Below are positions 37,064-44,334 of a stretch of 64,000 bases of DNA, piece after piece; position 1 is the first letter of the stretch, and every line of letters begins with the position of its first letter. The DNA comes from Demequina maris. Its GTDB lineage: Bacteria; Actinomycetota; Actinomycetes; Actinomycetales; Demequinaceae. The notes below the pieces were generated by a model that was given only the letters and a program-made list of their open reading frames with translations, was not told where the DNA came from and did no database searches. The stretch covers positions 124,001 through 188,000 of the forward strand of contig NZ_BBLX01000002.1 in assembly GCF_000971155.1 (NCBI RefSeq), given 5' to 3'. The translations under genes were made by a program, and so were the position numbers.

Positions 37064-37135
37064 TCCGCCCTGGTGTAACGGCAGCATGCGGGCCTTTGGA
37101 GCCCTGCGGTAGAGGTTCGAATCCTCTGGGCGGAG
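37064..37135 (+). tRNA. tRNA-Gln (anticodon TTG), integration target
   Basis: The cloverleaf has acceptor TCCGCCC with GGGCGGA, T arm AGAGG-TTCGAAT-CCTCT and loop CTTTGGA giving anticodon TTG. CCA is not encoded. The top pair of the anticodon stem is a C27-T43 mismatch. The 3' part from 37111 is identical to the copy at 47418-47444, so the tRNA is kept whole by the element's own att sequence. tRNA-Gln just before glmU is a common actinobacterial order. Confidence 0.88.
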
Positions 37136-37137
37136 CC
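37111..37137 (+). repeat. attL core (27-bp direct repeat)
   Basis: Identical to 47418-47444; it begins AGAGGTTCGAATCC and ends GGGCGGAGCC. It forms the 3' part of the intact tRNA-Gln gene. Confidence 0.93.
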
Positions 37138-37173
37138 TTATTTGCCAGGCAGTATCTTTCCTCCGGCTCCTTG

Positions 37174-37190
37174 CGTGCAATTAGCGTGCG
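37174..37190 (+). promoter_or_regulatory. Candidate integrase arm-type sites, left end
   Basis: CGTGCAA at 37174 and CGTGCG at 37185 are 11 bp apart. The same CGTGCAA pair with the same 11-bp period and orientation is at 47282 and 47293 near the right end. They lie about 37 bp inside the att core, a plausible distance for arm-type binding by the integrase N-terminal domain. Confidence 0.55.
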
Positions 37191-37345
37191 TCTGCTTCTG
37201 GTGGCGTCTGCGGCCTATTTGGGAGCGCCCCGAGGTCATTTCGGCCTGTTCGCGGCGTGGGCCGCGAGATGTGTCACACGATGCGGGTTTCCTACGCGCA
37301 ACGCTGTATGTTTCGGGAAGTTGTGGAATTGCTGAGGGGGCAAAC

Positions 37346-38515
37346 ATGGCAAAGACGTCAGCGGGCGGGTGTCTCACCTCGTGGCCTGTGATCGTTCTCG
37401 GATTCATCCTGGGAGTCGTTCCCGGCGTGATTCTGTTGTGGCTGCGGCCTGGCACGCGTGTGAAGACGAAGCTCATCGCGACCGCTGTCGCCGTCCCTGT
37501 CTTCTTCATCGCGCTCGCCGTCAACGGCGGCGAGTCCGACTCGACCACCGATGCGGCCGACGAGCCCGTCGCGGTCACCACTCCGTCGGCAACTCCCACC
37601 GAGTCCGCGGAGCCGGTTGCGTCGCCCGTCGCCGGCGAGAGCGAAGAACCGGAACCCGAGGAGACCAAGACCGCGGACCCCGTCGTCGGGCAGGTCGCAA
37701 CCTTTGAGGCTGAGGCAGACGCGACTACAGCCGAGACGGCGGCGCTCGCGCTGACCGTCAAGGGTCGTGCTGCGAAGACCGGCTACTCGCGTGAGCAGTT
37801 CGGTGACGGCTGGGTGGACGTCGACCAGAACGGCTGCGATACGCGCAACGACATGCTCAAGCTTCGCCTCACGAAGAAGGACATGTCGGGTAGCTGCAAG
37901 GTGCTGTCGGGCACCCTCGACGACCCGTACACCGGCCAGTCCATCGTCTTCGAGTACGGCGGCGCGAGCGAGGTCGACATCGACCACATGGTCGCCCTGT
38001 CGGACGCATGGCAGAAGGGTGCCGCGAAGTGGAAGTTCGCGAAGCGTGTGGCGTTCGCCAACGACCCGCTGAACCTTGAGCCCGTCGACGCGGGAGCGAA
38101 CCGCCAGAAGGGCGACGGCGACGCCGCCACGTGGCTTCCGTCGAACAAGTCCTACCGCTGCGAGTACGTCGCACGTCAGGTTGCCGTGAAGACGAAGTAC
38201 GGCGTGTGGGTGACGCAGGCGGAACAGGACGCAATGCTGCGCGTGCTCGACGACTGCCCCGACTATCTGCTCCCCGGGCCGGGCGATCAGCCTGTGATCG
38301 CCAAGAACACGGGCGGCCCTGCGCCGGAATCCACGCCGAAGAAGACCAGCACCCCGAAGCCTGCTGAGACAACCGCGCCAGCTGAGCCGGAGACGGACCC
38401 GCGCTACCCCTACTGCAAGGACCTCCCGTCCGGATACGGTCCCTACTACAAGGGCACCGACCCCGAATACGCGTGGTACACGGACCGAGACGGAGACGGA
38501 ATCGTCTGCGAGTAG
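37346..38515 (+). CDS. Membrane-anchored HNH nuclease (GmrSD C-terminal type) with Excalibur domain
   Basis: A 389-residue protein. Two hydrophobic segments (about residues 13-33 and 42-60) are followed by a Thr/Pro/Glu-rich linker to about 125. The nuclease domain (about 135-300) has VDIDHMVALSDAWQKGA, NDPLNLEPVDAGANRQKGD and WLP, matching the DUF1524/GmrSD C-terminal HNH group. The C-terminus has an Excalibur Ca-binding motif, DRDGDGIVCE. ATG at 37346 is preceded by GAGGGGG. The domain may face outside the cell and act on incoming or extracellular DNA; this is inferred from topology. It is the first gene at the left end of the element. Confidence 0.82.
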   Translation: MAKTSAGGCLTSWPVIVLGFILGVVPGVILLWLRPGTRVKTKLIATAVAVPVFFIALAVNGGESDSTTDAADEPVAVTTPSATPTESAEPVASPVAGESEEPEPEETKTADPVVGQVATFEAEADATTAETAALALTVKGRAAKTGYSREQFGDGWVDVDQNGCDTRNDMLKLRLTKKDMSGSCKVLSGTLDDPYTGQSIVFEYGGASEVDIDHMVALSDAWQKGAAKWKFAKRVAFANDPLNLEPVDAGANRQKGDGDAATWLPSNKSYRCEYVARQVAVKTKYGVWVTQAEQDAMLRVLDDCPDYLLPGPGDQPVIAKNTGGPAPESTPKKTSTPKPAETTAPAEPETDPRYPYCKDLPSGYGPYYKGTDPEYAWYTDRDGDGIVCE

Positions 38516-38605
38516 CGCCTGCATCAACGGCGCCGGGTCACGGCTCTTGAGGAAATCGCAAGCAGCGTCCGTGGGGAACGCAGGCGCGAGCGGTAGGCTC
38601 CCGAG

Positions 38606-39298
38606 GTGAATTCGCCTGCCGGTCGCCTCTACATCGACGGATACAACCTCTACAAGAGCGCACTTGAGCGCGAGCCGAGCCTCAAGTGGCTCGACCTCGA
38701 AACCCTGGCTGACGCTTTAATGCCAGGGGTGCGGGTGGATCGCGTCTTGTACTGCTCCGCGGAGGCAATGCCCACGAAGGCCGACCCACACGCCAAGAAG
38801 CGTCAGGCTCAATACTGGCGCGCGCTCACGCAGCGAAACGGCAGCCGCGTCGTGGTGGTGCGGGGCAAGCACCAAAGGCGAAAGTTGTCCGGCGCTCCTG
38901 TGAGAGACCCCGAGCGGTACTGCTTGGCGGGTGGGCCAGCGGACTGCCGCTGCTGCGCCGACGCAACTTGGCACATCAAGCGCCGCGAGGAGAAGCAGAC
39001 TGACGTGAACCTCGCGATCCGGCTGGTGCAAGATGCGCTCGAAGGGAAGATTCAGCGCGCAGCGATCATCTCCGACGATACGGATCTTCAGGGTGCCATC
39101 GATCTGCTCGCAGCGAATGCCGCGACAAAGCACATTCCGGTCGACGTTTTCAGCCCGGCGAGGCTGGGGTCGAAGGCTCCGCTCAAAGGCGCAACGAACG
39201 GTGACCTGACGGAGGAAGCCCTGCGTGCAGCTCAGTTCCCAGCGACGGTGAGCCTACGAGGTCGAGCCGCCGCCGTTCGTCCCGCTGAGTGGCAGTAA
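38606..39298 (+). CDS. NYN-domain (PIN-like) ribonuclease
   Basis: A 230-residue protein. NYN/PIN-fold acidic motifs appear as LYIDGYNLYKS (first Asp), EKQTDVNLAIRLV and IISDDTDLQGAIDLL. A Cys-rich insertion, CLAGGPADCRCC, lies near residue 112 and could bind zinc. NYN proteins cleave RNA. Proteins of this shape are common on mobile elements and in defence loci; the target here is unknown. The start is GTG at 38606 with only a weak ribosome site (CCGAG). It is transcribed in the same direction as the HNH gene, 90 bp apart. Confidence 0.78.
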   Translation: MNSPAGRLYIDGYNLYKSALEREPSLKWLDLETLADALMPGVRVDRVLYCSAEAMPTKADPHAKKRQAQYWRALTQRNGSRVVVVRGKHQRRKLSGAPVRDPERYCLAGGPADCRCCADATWHIKRREEKQTDVNLAIRLVQDALEGKIQRAAIISDDTDLQGAIDLLAANAATKHIPVDVFSPARLGSKAPLKGATNGDLTEEALRAAQFPATVSLRGRAAAVRPAEWQ

Positions 39299-39306
39299 AA
39301 GCGAAA

Positions 39307-39332
39307 CCGGACCCCTCTAGTGAGGAATCCGG
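39307..39332 (+). terminator. Possible terminator after the NYN gene
   Basis: CCGGA-CC-CCTC pairs with GAGG-AA-TCCGG around TAGT, with an internal mismatch and no T-run. It separates the plus-strand cargo from minus-strand genes. The rest of 39333-39509 shows no gene. Confidence 0.4.
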
Positions 39333-39509
39333 CTCCCCCCGCATCAATGGATGCGAGTGCTTGCCTGAACGATACATCAGCACGATTGCCGCGTCCACCT
39401 TGGCCATCCGCGCGAGTCCGTTTGCGCGATCTGCGCTCGCGCCGAGGTTCGAACTGCATGCCGTGTTGCCGAGCGCGGTGCTACGCGCGACCGCCTTGTA
39501 TGCAATGCC

Positions 39510-40028
39510 TTAGCCGAGTGTCGCTCCCTTGGAGCGGTTGCACGGCTCGCAGAGAAGTTGGATGTTGCGTTCAGTGTTTGCGCCGCCCATCGACACGGGA
39601 ATGATGTGATCAAACTCGAGGTTCTCGTTTGACCCGCACTCGGTGCAGCGCCCCCTATCACGCTGCCAAACGGAGTGACGCACTTCCTTCGCAATTGCCT
39701 GTCGCGCGGACGAGCTTGACGGCGTGTCTGCTTGCTCGCTACGTGCCCGAGCGCGAGCGAGGCGTGCGCGCTCCCGACTCAGCCGCTCGTCTATCAAAGC
39801 TCGGACATCCGTTGGCGACAGATTCTCAGTGGCCGTCTGCTTGTAGAGCGAGCCCTCGAAGTGCCAGTACGTCGCACCTTCACACCAGATCTCCGTCGGC
39901 TCTTCGCCCCTGATCTGCGCACGTGATCTTTGCCGCACACTGCCTTCGTACTTGCGTTTACCGACGCGCCACTTCACGCCGGTCAGAAAGCCCTCTCGGT
40001 AGTGAGTCGCATTAACAACACGCAGCAT
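39510..40028 (-). CDS. HNH endonuclease
   Basis: A 172-residue protein. The C-terminal HNH domain (about 130-165) has zinc Cys pairs CTECG and CEPCN around the ββα-metal motif ENLEFDHIIPVSMGGANTER. The N-terminal part (about 1-60) with WRVGKRKYEG and IWCEGATYWHFEGS is a small beta-rich region of unknown function, perhaps a DNA-binding head. ATG at 40028 is preferred to a TTG further upstream. Base composition is less GC-rich than the chromosome. It probably cuts DNA; mobility, defence or packaging roles are all possible. Confidence 0.82.
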   Translation of the reverse strand: MLRVVNATHYREGFLTGVKWRVGKRKYEGSVRQRSRAQIRGEEPTEIWCEGATYWHFEGSLYKQTATENLSPTDVRALIDERLSRERARLARARARSEQADTPSSSSARQAIAKEVRHSVWQRDRGRCTECGSNENLEFDHIIPVSMGGANTERNIQLLCEPCNRSKGATLG

Positions 40029-40349
40029 GGGCGCCAATGCTAGTCAATTGCGTCCCGAAGGGGGGCAGCCCGTGGCAGTTCGGATGCAGCTGAGATGTCT
40101 CTGCCTTGTCGCGTTCGTTTCCTTCTGACGCCAAGAGTGCTGGCATGCGCACAAGGTTGCGCGAGACGTGTACCGCAGGCACTGCTGCGCGAGTCCCGCG
40201 GCCGGCCTGCTCTGGAGGCGCCTGCCCCGCCTGAGGTCACTCAAATGGGCCATGTCGACTTCAGGTCGAACCCGCGCTCTTCGAAGCGGGCGAAGCGTTT
40301 CATTCCCATCGCGGAGCATTTCCAATCGTGTCCCGAATGTCGCGCGTCG
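40029..40349. other. Gap of 321 bp without a convincing gene
   Basis: Lies between two minus-strand genes (HNH start at 40028 and restriction enzyme stop at 40350). Overlapping short frames on both strands lack ribosome sites and recognisable sequence. It presumably holds the promoter of the HNH gene, but no clear -35/-10 was found. Confidence 0.4.
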
Positions 40350-41267
40350 TCACTCGAATGTGAACGGGCCCGCAGCAGTATGGAAGGTCTCGCCGTCGCG
40401 CCACACCGCTGTCGCGTTGCCGCGAGTGATCAGGTCCAGGAGATCGCTACGCGGCCTGTTGGGTAGCAGCACGGCGTGCCGCGTTTCGGGTGCGAATCGG
40501 CCGTAGTCGATGAGCTGCCCGAGCGCCATGCGAATGCTCTCGCGCGTCACGGTTCCCTTCGCTTCAACGAGCCAGCCAGAGTCGAGGTTGACGTCGGTAT
40601 AGATTGGCCGCGCTTCACCTGGCGGAATCACGCGCAAGCGTCCATGCGCGACACCGGCAGCACGCGCTCGCGCGCAGAACGCCCTCACTAGTTCGGCTTC
40701 CACTCGCTCGGCCGTGTACGGCTCGCGGGATGGATTCACGACAGCGCGCTCTGTCTTCGAGTCTTCAACCGGAACTTCCGCAATGCGAGGCTGCGTCTCG
40801 GGTGCGTCCGTCAAGGACGATTTCACGGGCTCACCCCTGTCGACTTCAGATAGCGGCTTGAGGACGAAGACGATCACGCTCCGAATAGGTCCGCCGCCGG
40901 TCTCAGGGGCGTCCGTGCGGTACCAGTTCTCGCACGTGAACTCGCCGACGTAGTCGACGGTGCCGCCCGCGCCGTAGAACAAACGAAGCGCACGTTGCTC
41001 CAACTGGTGGTCGCGCACCGACCTGTTGCCGCCCTTCATCTGTTGGTCGCCGAGCTGGCCCTCGCCGGTGTAGTGGAAGCACCCGTCTTCCTTCCACCCG
41101 TCGTAGTAGCCGTGCTGCTCTCCTGAGGCGGGGTCAGTAAAGAGGAAGACGTTCGGAGAGGCCGCGGACGGGCTGATCCCCTGCTGGCGGCGCCCCCCGT
41201 AGGTGGCGTGTAGGTCGGTGCGCTTGACGGTGCTCCCCGGCTGCAGGCTGAACTGGCTAACCATCAT
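40350..41267 (-). CDS. Candidate modification-dependent (type IV) restriction endonuclease: SRA-like plus PD-(D/E)XK
   Basis: A 305-residue two-domain protein. Residues 1-140 resemble the SRA-type reader of ScoMcrA: LHATYGGRRQQGISPSA, VFLFTDPASGEQHGYYDGWK, FHYTGEGQLGDQQM and GNRSVRDH. The C-terminal half (about 185-300) is compatible with a PD-(D/E)XK nuclease: YTDVNLDSGWLVEAKGTVT supplies the D and ExK residues, followed by MALGQLIDYGRF and AVLLPNRP. Together they predict cutting of modified DNA. The start is ATG at 41267 (a second ATG follows at 41264) after AAGGGG. It stands alone on its strand, as type IV enzymes usually do. Confidence 0.75.
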   Translation of the reverse strand: MMVSQFSLQPGSTVKRTDLHATYGGRRQQGISPSAASPNVFLFTDPASGEQHGYYDGWKEDGCFHYTGEGQLGDQQMKGGNRSVRDHQLEQRALRLFYGAGGTVDYVGEFTCENWYRTDAPETGGGPIRSVIVFVLKPLSEVDRGEPVKSSLTDAPETQPRIAEVPVEDSKTERAVVNPSREPYTAERVEAELVRAFCARARAAGVAHGRLRVIPPGEARPIYTDVNLDSGWLVEAKGTVTRESIRMALGQLIDYGRFAPETRHAVLLPNRPRSDLLDLITRGNATAVWRDGETFHTAAGPFTFE

Positions 41268-41320
41268 TTCCCCTTCTGACTTGCATCGGCCGACCGATGC
41301 TGAGCTGACTCTGAAGACGG

Positions 41321-41353
41321 ATATCCAACTATCATATCCAAATCGAGGGTCAA
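41321..41353 (-). promoter_or_regulatory. AT-rich promoter region with ATATCCAA direct repeats
   Basis: ATATCCAA occurs at 41321 and 41334, 13 bp apart. On the minus strand the region offers TATGAT (41331-41336) as a -10; TTGACC at 41348-41353 is only 11 bp away, so the -35 is unclear. The repeats overlap the likely core promoter of the restriction gene, fitting repression by a repeat-binding regulator. Confidence 0.4.
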
Positions 41354-41476
41354 AAAAAAGGGTCCGATTGCTGTATGCGCTTCGTTTGCCCGAAGACCCG
41401 TGGCCGCAGCGGTTGCGCGGTTGTCGTACGAGAGGCGTGCCGGTCGACTGTCTGAGCCCAGTGCCAGGATCGGTCC

Positions 41477-41680
41477 ATGAACTGGACGGACTGGCTTGAC
41501 CTCGGGATTGATCTATCGCCGCGCAAGGTGATCCGCGCGGCCCTGCTCGTACTCCTTGGGGCAATGATCATCTTCAACTGGTACGAGCCCATTTGGTGGT
41601 ACGGCAACGCGAAGGCTGAAGAGATCATGAGCGCAGTCTCGTCGTTGCTCGCTCCGTCTCCTTCGCCGCTCGCACCCTGA
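41477..41680 (+). CDS. Small single-pass membrane protein
   Basis: A 67-residue protein with one hydrophobic helix (about residues 17-36, VIRAALLVLLGAMIIFNWY). A Trp-rich segment follows (EPIWWYG) and the tail is Ser/Pro-rich. The family is not recognised. ATG at 41477 has AGGATC upstream. It precedes the AAA ATPase gene on the same strand by about 120 bp and may be its membrane partner; this rests only on position. Confidence 0.5.
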   Translation: MNWTDWLDLGIDLSPRKVIRAALLVLLGAMIIFNWYEPIWWYGNAKAEEIMSAVSSLLAPSPSPLAP

Positions 41681-41784
41681 CGGTCAGGCGCGCGAAGTGC
41701 CCGAGCATTGGCCGCGCGCAGGCAGCGAAGCCCTGATGTGGGCGGGAGCTCTGACGTTGTCGTTGGTCAGGCGCCAAAGAAGGA

Positions 41785-41807
41785 ACATTACAGAGAGGCT
41801 GTAATGT
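41785..41807 (+). promoter_or_regulatory. Perfect hairpin enclosing the ribosome site and start codon of the ATPase gene
   Basis: ACATTACAG (41785-41793) and CTGTAATGT (41799-41807) are perfect 9-bp complements. The loop is AGAGG, the likely Shine-Dalgarno sequence, and the right arm contains the ATG at 41804. As RNA it could hide the start codon; as DNA it is a good dimer-binding operator. Confidence 0.6.
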
Positions 41808-43003
41808 GCTTAGGTGGTCGCGTGACTCGAAACCCCTATCGTCCTGGCGTCGGTTTGCAGCCGCCGTTTTTGGCCGGCCGCGACCAGAACCAGAAGGACT
41901 TCGAGCGCGTCCTGAGTCGTGCTCCTGAGATCCCTGGCAACGTTCGTATGACCGGGTTGCGCGGTGTCGGCAAGACGGTTCTGCTGCAGCGATTCGCCGA
42001 GATTGCCGACGAGCAGAACTGGGCGACGATCGCCGTCGAGCTCGAAGCGCGCCATTGTGATGACACGGCCTTTGGCAGCCTTGTTGGCGCCAAGGTCAGC
42101 GAACTCGAAACGAGGCTGTCGCGAATTGAGCGCGTGAAGCGCGCGGTCAGTGGTGCGGTCCATACCGCCCGCCAAGCTGTGACGGTGTCTTACGAGGGTT
42201 TCGAATGGAGCGCCGCGGGTGACCTCGATAGGAGCACTGCTGCAATTGCGGATTCGCTGGCCGCGGGCGTCGACGCCTCGTTGAAGGCGGGGAAAGAAGG
42301 GCTCGTCTTGCTGTTCGACGAAGCTCAGGTGCTCGTCGATGACAAAGATGCGAGCGGTTCTCACGCGCTGTCGGCGATCGTCGCAGCAGTCTCGACAATG
42401 CAGAAGGAAGCCGCTCCCATCTGTCTAGTTCTCTGCGGCCTGCCGACATTGGCTGTCAATCTCCTGGGGGCGCGAACCTACACGGAACGCATGTTCCAAG
42501 GATTCAAGATCGATTCGCTGAAGGCAGAGCCTGCCCGCGAGGCGTTCACGCGACCTCTGCGCGATACAGCGATTTCGCTCGAGCCGCGACTAGTGGACCG
42601 TGTGCTGACCGAAGTGGATGGCTACCCCTACTTCATCCAGCTGTGGGGTGCCGAGCTCTGGGATGCGGCAACCTCGGCGGATGAGAGCACACTTACGGTG
42701 GAACTGCTCGATGCTATAGAGGAGCAGATCTACGAACGACTCGACCTTGATTTCTATGACCCGCGAGTCGAGTCGTTGACCCCGGCGGAGCAGGACTTGC
42801 TGATGGACACGGAGGAGTGTGCGTATCCGCCGCTTGCGGTGGCGGACCTGAATGCTGTGTCCCCCAAGACCTCGGGCAACGTCAACGTCTTGCTTGGCCG
42901 GCTGGTGAAGGCGAACGTGATCTACCGTCAGCGGAAGGGCGAGTACCTCTACACCGCGCCAGGCTTTCGGGACTACCTCTCGCGGCGCAAGCAGCGCGAG
43001 TAA
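41804..43003 (+). CDS. AAA/STAND-like P-loop ATPase
   Basis: A 399-residue ATPase. Family start NPYRPGVGLQPPFLAGRD is followed by Walker A GLRGVGKTVLLQ (about residue 47) and Walker B LVLLFDEAQ (about 170). A C-terminal winged-helix-like part (about 320-399) has LTPAEQDLLMD and LLGRLVKANVIYR. This is the AAA_16/Orc1-like group seen on plasmids and in defence loci. The role here is unknown. ATG at 41804 lies in a perfect hairpin with AGAGG in its loop; GTG at 41822 is an alternative start and the frame extends to a TTG at 41708. Confidence 0.8.
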   Translation: MCLGGRVTRNPYRPGVGLQPPFLAGRDQNQKDFERVLSRAPEIPGNVRMTGLRGVGKTVLLQRFAEIADEQNWATIAVELEARHCDDTAFGSLVGAKVSELETRLSRIERVKRAVSGAVHTARQAVTVSYEGFEWSAAGDLDRSTAAIADSLAAGVDASLKAGKEGLVLLFDEAQVLVDDKDASGSHALSAIVAAVSTMQKEAAPICLVLCGLPTLAVNLLGARTYTERMFQGFKIDSLKAEPAREAFTRPLRDTAISLEPRLVDRVLTEVDGYPYFIQLWGAELWDAATSADESTLTVELLDAIEEQIYERLDLDFYDPRVESLTPAEQDLLMDTEECAYPPLAVADLNAVSPKTSGNVNVLLGRLVKANVIYRQRKGEYLYTAPGFRDYLSRRKQRE

Positions 43004-43108
43004 CGCTCGCCTTAGGCTCGTGAGCGGGCTGGGTTTCCGTGGCCGCCAAGGCAGCGAAGCGTTTGACCCTCCGCACTTCTCTGCGCCCTCCCCGGCGGTC
43101 ACACGCGA

Positions 43109-43134
43109 CCAGGGGGGAGGGGGTTCCCCCCTGG
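43109..43134. terminator. Bidirectional terminator in the element
   Basis: CCAGGGGGGA and TCCCCCCTGG are perfect 10-bp arms around GGGGGT, between the convergent ATPase (stop 43003) and hypothetical gene (stop 43161). Confidence 0.75.
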
Positions 43135-43160
43135 CCCTGCGCGATGGCGCCGTGACTCCT

Positions 43161-43976
43161 TCAGTCCCTAGCGTTGTCCTCGGGATCGATCGGTTCGAGG
43201 CGATACGCGATCAGCGCTCCGGGTACAGCGACCTGGCGGTACTCGACGGGCTTGGGCATTCGGTACGGCCTGACCCGTGCGAGGGCCGGCGCCGCCAGCT
43301 TCGCGCCGACCTCAACGAGTGCACCCCAGCGGCCGGCGCGTCCAGTAGTGGACTGCCAGGCGTCCCATACGCGGCGCCGATGCGCGCCTCGGGCGTCGAC
43401 GGTGAGCGCCAGTTGCACCGTCGCATGGTCCGTGTTCTCGATGCCTGCGAGGTTGGCGACTTGGCCGAGCTGGTCGGCTGCCTGCTCTAGCTTCTTCACG
43501 AGCACCGGCACGGACGCCCAGGCGTTCGACACGGTCTTGGGCTGGCGCATGATCGCCTCGGGGGCTGCGTCGGGGTCGGCTGCGCCGAGGGCTTTCGTCA
43601 GTTGCCTGGCGACATCGTCGTATGCCTCGCGAGCCTGGTCGTAGTTGGCGTCGGCGGTGTCTGCGTAGGTGTGAAGGAGCGCCGGCAGGATTCCCGCTGC
43701 AATCCGCCGCTTCACCTCTGCTCGCGCTGCAGGCGTGGCCAGTGCGTCAACGAGTGCGGCTGTACGCAATATGGCGAAGTCAGCGTCTCGGCCGGACACA
43801 AGACCATCCACGATGGCGTCGGTCGCGCTGGGACCCGGCGTACTGAATTCATGCCATCGATCACGCAATGCGCGGTGCTCGGCTGATTCGGTCGCGCCGC
43901 CGGCGACTGCCTGGTCAACGCGGGCGAGGTGTCGTGCGACCGCCAACGTTGCGTCGCCTGCCATCGGCTCACTCAT
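43161..43976 (-). CDS. Hypothetical protein, mostly helical
   Basis: A 271-residue protein that I do not recognise. It is rich in Ala, Asp and Arg and predicted largely helical, with RHLARVDQAVAGG near the N-terminus and a possible coiled-coil stretch around residues 150-185 (VLVKKLEQAADQLGQVANLA). No signal peptide, metal site or nucleotide motif is visible. It is the distal gene of a minus-strand run with the replication genes: its ATG overlaps the end of the 43-residue gene before it. It may be structural, regulatory or a mobilisation accessory. Confidence 0.65.
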   Translation of the reverse strand: MSEPMAGDATLAVARHLARVDQAVAGGATESAEHRALRDRWHEFSTPGPSATDAIVDGLVSGRDADFAILRTAALVDALATPAARAEVKRRIAAGILPALLHTYADTADANYDQAREAYDDVARQLTKALGAADPDAAPEAIMRQPKTVSNAWASVPVLVKKLEQAADQLGQVANLAGIENTDHATVQLALTVDARGAHRRRVWDAWQSTTGRAGRWGALVEVGAKLAAPALARVRPYRMPKPVEYRQVAVPGALIAYRLEPIDPEDNARD

Positions 43977-44100
43977 TGGCGTGGCTCTGGGCGTTTAGGA
44001 GGGCTGCGAGCGCTGCTGCGAACCCAGGAGCGTTGAGGGCTTGCGAGCCGTCGCGGCCGGCGAGCTTGGCGTCAATTGCGTCTTCAATTCGATCTTTCAT
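43969..44100 (-). CDS. Small hypothetical protein
   Basis: A 43-residue polypeptide beginning KDRIEDAIDAKLAG and ending ALLNAQSHANE, probably two short amphipathic helices. Support comes from its tight packing: the ATG at 44100 overlaps the previous stop as ATGA, and its end overlaps the start of the next gene by 8 bp. The longer frame to 44196 would run into the previous gene. Function unknown. Confidence 0.5.
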   Translation of the reverse strand: MKDRIEDAIDAKLAGRDGSQALNAPGFAAALAALLNAQSHANE

Positions 44101-44303
44101 GGTTCTATCTCCACTTGGTAGTTGGTGTTGTTGATGACCGCGCGCGCGTGGGCGCACTTGGCGTATTTGGAATCGCCGCACTGCTCGCAGTGCCACGTGT
44201 GGCGTCGCTGTCGTATTCGCACTTCTCGGTCAAATGCGAGGCGGACGATCGCGAAGGTGTCGGTTCGACCCACGCTTCGGAGCCAGACCTGGGCGGGGAT
44301 CAT
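44097..44303 (-). CDS. Small zinc-ribbon/SWIM-like protein
   Basis: A 68-residue protein with VRLAFDREVRIRQRRHTWHC followed by CEQCGDSKYAKCAHARAV, a C-x2-C-x7-C-x-H arrangement near residues 39-52 that could bind one zinc ion and nucleic acid. ATG at 44303 is the likely start. Its stop overlaps the next gene start as ATGA. It is located directly after the RepA-like ATPase gene, so a replication accessory role is possible. The family is not identified. Confidence 0.55.
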   Translation of the reverse strand: MIPAQVWLRSVGRTDTFAIVRLAFDREVRIRQRRHTWHCEQCGDSKYAKCAHARAVINNTNYQVEIEP

Positions 44304-44334
44304 CGGCGCCCCGTGAGCTTGAGTGCCATTGGGG

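Noticed and set aside
40095..40466. A 123-residue plus-strand frame overlapping the end of the restriction gene.
   Set aside because: It overlaps a well-supported gene on the opposite strand by over 100 bp and shows no motif or ribosome site.
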